64,000 nucleotides of DNA, taken from positions 83,512,237-83,576,236 of the forward strand of contig JACSVZ010000001.1 of the NCBI GenBank assembly GCA_014706295.1, read 5' to 3'. The notes under the pieces were generated by a model. It ran no database searches, was not told the DNA's origin, and worked only from the letters and a program-made list of their open reading frames with translations. How positions within the stretch are numbered: position 1 is the stretch's first letter; each line of letters starts with the position of its first letter. The position numbers and the translations under genes are program-made. Positions 59,593 through 64,000 of the stretch are shown here, one piece after another. The stretch is from Lycocorax pyrrhopterus obiensis (taxonomy: Eukaryota > Chordata > Aves > Passeriformes > Paradisaeidae).

Positions 59593-62500
59593 CTAGCAAG
59601 CTAAGAAATTCTCTTATTTTCCCCTGGATGAGGTCTCAGTGTTCCATACCTCCCATTGACTCGCTGTGATTCCCTGTTTGAATCCAACTGTAAAGAAAAT
59701 ACAAGTCCAACTCAACTCGCTTTCTCCAGGCTTTGGGTCTCCACAAGCATAGAAGTCTCCACTGGCTCCCAGGGAGCTTCTGGTAGCAGCGGTCAAGCCC
59801 ATTTTTGTTTCCTGAGATACTGGTGCTACTTTGGGAATAAGAAGAAGCTACATTTTTTTCTCCTGACTGGAGTCTGTCTGTTAGAGACTTTTGAACAAAT
59901 TGATTCCCTGAGCACCTTTAGGAAATTAGTTAAACCCTTCCTGTCCAGATCAGTTCTCTGAAAAGGTGACTCAGACCCCGTCACTGCAAACAATTGTTGT
60001 TTTTGTCTCAGCTGCAAGGTCACGTCTGGATTAAAATATTTTCAGTTTACTTTTGATGAATATTCCCCATCTGAAGGCAAATGAGAAAGGCTTTTTATTT
60101 CCCTTCAAAACACTCACTATTTGCACAGATCTAAATAGTCCTTCCCATGGGACAATGTCACGTACTGAACTTACTAAGTGAAGCTAAATCCAGCCACTAG
60201 AAAAAAACCTGAACTTCCCTAAACACTAGGAAATGAAAGAAATGCCATTAAATATGGAAAGAAAGGGCTTTTAAGTTATTACTCTTTGCAAAGCTTTGTA
60301 TTATAATTGTCACTCTTAGAGTAGCACCTATACAGAGTAATTCAGATTAGCATTCTCCTGAGATAAGCACTGTTCAAAGTGCTTACAGTAGGAGGCAATC
60401 CCCATAATAGCAAGGAGATTAATGTTGAAGAGATTGAAGTATTTCATAGGTGAATGTCCTGCTCAGTTAAGTTGGACAAAAAGCCTTCTTTTCACACTCC
60501 ATTTTCCTCCAGAAAAGAAGGATAAATTAGCCTGCATGGTGCAACAGATTAATGACTTCCAATCTTCAGGCTAGATCACTGTGGATAAATCTGTCTGGGA
60601 GACCTTGGGCAGATGTGAACTCCCTTGCCAGGGCTCAGGGCAGGTGAGATGGAAGCCAGTTTTGAGCCAAAGGCTGCATGATCAGGTTATCATAGTGCTG
60701 ATGTGGTGTCCCTCTGCCTGGCTGGTGTAGCTTAGAGGCAATAGCAAAGAGCAGGGGGAATGATAATTCTGTAGCTTGAAAGAATTGAGAGAGTGTGTAA
60801 GTGACGTCCCTAAGGTCACTTACAGGCTCTGACTTGGATGGCAACAGGGCACAGGAATGAACAGTAGCAAGATAAACTTTGCTTTTTGGAGGGTGAGCAA
60901 CCCAACATTGTCTGACCTGGGTTTAGAAAATGTACAGACGAAACATTAATCTCCTTTTCTTTCTGACTCTGCCAGATGCAGCTTTACCAAGCTGCATTTT
61001 TCTTCATGAATTTCTTTAGGATTTTCTCTATTCCACCCTGGAGCCCCGGGTGAAGGGTTGTAGACCAGCGGGGAAGGTGAGTGCACACAGAAGGAATGTG
61101 AGTGTCAGTGGGTTATTTCTGCCCTGATATTACCCAAGTGTCTAATTAAAGACAAGGTTAAAGACACAGCCTGAGCTTTAAACTTGTGAATACTTACAAG
61201 CGGAGATTTCGGATTTTGCTTTGGTGTTTAAAAGGTCAGAAGCTTTATGGCTCCTGCCAGTCTCCGCTGAGATGCATCCCAAACACCCTCTCAGCTGGCA
61301 CAAGCCTAGTTTTGGGACACCAGGACAGCAGAGAAGTATTCCGCTGCCAGGACTAATCAGAAAAGGTTGCTCTAATGAGAAACCTAGTCAGATTTTTCAG
61401 ACTCTAAAATGCTTGGTAAAAACATTGGGGGGCTTTTTTGGATATAGCAAATTAAACAGTTTTTTATTGCAACCAAGTCACTGTATCAGTTAACACATAA
61501 AGTGCAGGGATAAATAGTATTTTCCATTAGGTTTTATTTGGAAATCAAAAGAAGTACAAAACCATATTTTAAATCTACCTTCTTATCCTTGCCAAAGAGC
61601 ATGAGTCACACATTATGGTATTCATGGAGAAGCCAGCAAAGCTTGGAGAAATATTTCGGTATTAGGTTTCTATTCCATATCCAGAACCAGACAAACCTAA
61701 CTGAGGGTGAAATCTGAGAATAACAACAGTGGCTGAGATTCTTGAACTCAGGTGCCTAGAAGATAATTCTGTTCTGGGGGGCTTTGGTAAAAAATAATGT
61801 CATTAATCAATTTTTACATCTACAAAATTTCCTAAAATTTAACAGGCAGTGGACATGTGCACTGCAAAGGAAACAGGGGTGTGGTTCAAGCACCAGTTGT
61901 AGGTGTCTGCATGTGAACTAGAGACTGTGCTCTCATTACAGTAAATACAGATGGTGCTCCCAATAAAGTTATAGTGAATAGAGTCTGGTAATTGCTCAGC
62001 TGACTAACTACCAGCTGACTCAGGGTACACCAAATTATACTGACGGCTCCATGGTGTGTATTACCTGGATCTCTATTGAGTATAAAAGGAGTATAGACAC
62101 TTGGACCTCATGTACACACGGGCACTCACGTGTTTTAGCATGCAACTAAATCCCACACCAGATGTTAAAATACGGGCCATCTGTGTAACTGTAGTCAAGA
62201 TGCCTCGAGCCATGTCTAAACCAGTTGTGGCTCAGCAGCCACAGCTCCATACAGAGGTTACTCCTCAATGCACACCACACTCTTGCCCTTGCATATCTGT
62301 TTCTTCACAGCAAGGAAGCTGAGGTTCTCAAAGTACCCCTGAACCAAACCTGAGATGAGTGCCCTGGCCCAAAGCAAAATGCCAGAAGTTTCTGCCCACA
62401 TGGACAACACACAACCCATCCCCAAGCCACAAGATTTACCGGTGGGATAGGTATGAGATTCCTGACCAAAACTACCTTGTATCGTGCTGTTTCCATGAAA

Positions 62501-64000
62501 GCCAAGTCTCGGAAACCAAGCATACGAAAACTTGTGTCCTACCTTCCTTGTAGACTCACCTGGCACATCTTAGAACTGACCTGAGCTTCCAAATATTTTT
62601 AAGAATTCTTCAGGTTTTGTTTCTTTTTTTCCCTTCAGTTTTACTTATAAATTTTCACAACCTATTTTCCATAGCAAATTTCATCATGAGTCTGGCCACA
62701 TGCTCTTGTTACATGGAGCTTTAAATCTCTGCAGGGTGACACTGGAAATCAAGGGCTTATGTTCACAAAGCTCCCTGCCATATCTAATCTATATAACAAA
62801 GGACAGGAAGAGAAGGAAAATCAGCCCCAAAGTTCTCAGAGTTAAACATCCGAAAGGGTGAGGAATGCTGACAGAGGGTGAGGCGCCTGCTGCAGCCCAG
62901 CAAGAGGCTGCAGAGATGTTGCAAGCAAGACACTTAAGCAAGGCTGCCCCGGTAATTGAAAACAGCCAGAGCACTCGGTGTCACCGTCGCTGCAAAGGAC
63001 ACCAAAGACTATGACAAGTGTGTTCAACAGAGCACAACCAGGCAATGTCCTGAAAAATGAAATAAAATTACTGTATTGGGGGGAGCAACTGGTGGTCAGG
63101 GCTCCTCGGCCTTGCCTTTTACATTGCCATTCCTGGGGCCCAGCTTCCTTAGGAGGCAGCGCTGGAGAGTTGAGCACCAGGCATTGCTTTCCCCAGCCCA
63201 GCCTCACCGACCTCACGTGATCCCACAGAGATGAGCTGCAGAGGCACAGGCTGAAGCCTGGAGATGTTTCCTGGGAAGGGATGGGCCTCACCATATGTAC
63301 AGGGTATTTTATAACCCTGTCCTCCGGACTGAGCCTGAGAAAACAACAACCAGGCCAACGACAAAGGGTCGCATTGCCATGTAAGGCAGTTGGAACTAAT
63401 GATATAAATACACTTTGAACAAGACATCTTTATCAAGAGAGGAAGTATTAAGAACTACAGTGACCAGGCAACACAGGAGAGAGGATAAAGAAGGACTGAG
63501 ATAAGGTTAATGAAGAATGACAAATAGAGCCAAGTGGCTTTTTCCTGTTAAAGAAACCCGTCCCTTCTACTTATCGAGCTCAAGGGTACAGAGGGGACTT
63601 TCCTGAGCCAAGGACCCCAGCAGAAAAGGGAACTGGTGCTCTAGAAACCCAAACCCTCTGCTTTACAAATATGGGGTGCAGCCCTGGTCCAGCCACAGGT
63701 CAGCCTGTTCCTCATGAGAAGCCCAAAAGGCAGAACGTGGATCATTCCCACAAGGCAGAGCATTTTCCTTGGGGCATGGCCAGCCCGGGGCAGTCCCTGG
63801 CATGCAGGCAGTACTTCGATGACTTGAGGCACGGCTTTTACTGCTCTCCCTACAGCCAGGGAAAGCCAAATGCAAACATACACAGGTTAAGCCCTGCAAA
63901 AACATACTTAATTGCCTAGATTTGTCTTTTTTTTTTTATTCCAGAAAAATACCAAAAGGATAATAAACTGAAATGATTAATTAAAGAGCAAGAATTAGTC
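59593..64000. other. unique DNA to window end, no gene supported
   Basis: No CR1, LTR or exon is recognised. 'gggagaccttgggcagatgtgaactccc' near 60.6 kb could be a trace of a MIR core but is too short to call. A 150-codon minus frame (62842-63294) has a Cys/Ser/Leu-rich composition and overlaps antisense frames in other phases. I regard it as chance, as I do the paired 80-codon minus frames at 63.6-63.9 kb. Confidence 0.35.

Noticed and set aside
62842..63294. 150-codon minus frame near the right end
   Set aside because: Low-complexity Cys/Ser/Leu/Pro composition, overlapping frames in other phases, no splice or start context.

Overview
The window reads as vertebrate nuclear DNA, most likely from a bird and probably a songbird. 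The main evidence is about fifteen copies of CR1-type LINEs on both strands, several ending in the ATTCTRTG octamer tail typical of avian CR1. There is also an ERVL-type solo LTR, a cluster of other LTRs, ancient MIR-like SINE remnants and long simple repeats. No operons, phage, CRISPR arrays or bacterial insertion sequences are present. Most open frames of 60-230 codons are chance frames, CR1 remnants or translations of simple repeats. The assignment to songbirds is an inference from the LTR types, recalled from memory.

Layout: 1-6.1 kb is unique AT-rich DNA with a 3'-UTR-like stretch and an AATAAA at 2635. From 6.1 to 17.2 kb lie CR1 fragments, a TA repeat, a 430-bp AAAAG/GGGGA purine tract and an ERVL-type solo LTR. 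From 17.2 to 25.4 kb the DNA is mostly unique, with one exon-like minus-strand frame at 20.4 kb. From 25.4 to 29.3 kb is a CR1-rich block. From 29.4 to 31.1 kb is a CpG-rich, promoter-like region. From 31.1 to 49.7 kb is a candidate long intron holding a 423-bp CTTT/CTTC tract, CR1 copies, a MIR-like remnant and a cluster of minus-strand LTRs with one nested inside another. From 49.7 to 53.4 kb are candidate 3' exons. From 53.4 to 64 kb are more CR1 and SINE pieces, a perfect 188-bp GGGAA array and otherwise unremarkable unique DNA.

The most interesting inference is a small type I membrane protein gene on the + strand. An ATG in good Kozak context (29444) ends at a phase-1 donor (29468/29469). 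An exon at 30887-30979 has no in-frame ATG of its own but encodes a textbook signal-peptide core, with phase-1 borders on both sides. An exon from 49717 is also entered in phase 1 and encodes a transmembrane segment. These join without a frame break into a protein of about 115 residues, or into forms with other C-termini if an internal GTGAGT donor is used. I do not recognise the product with confidence; its membrane segment faintly recalls BEAN1. The model rests only on splice signals, phase and protein character, and needs RNA evidence.
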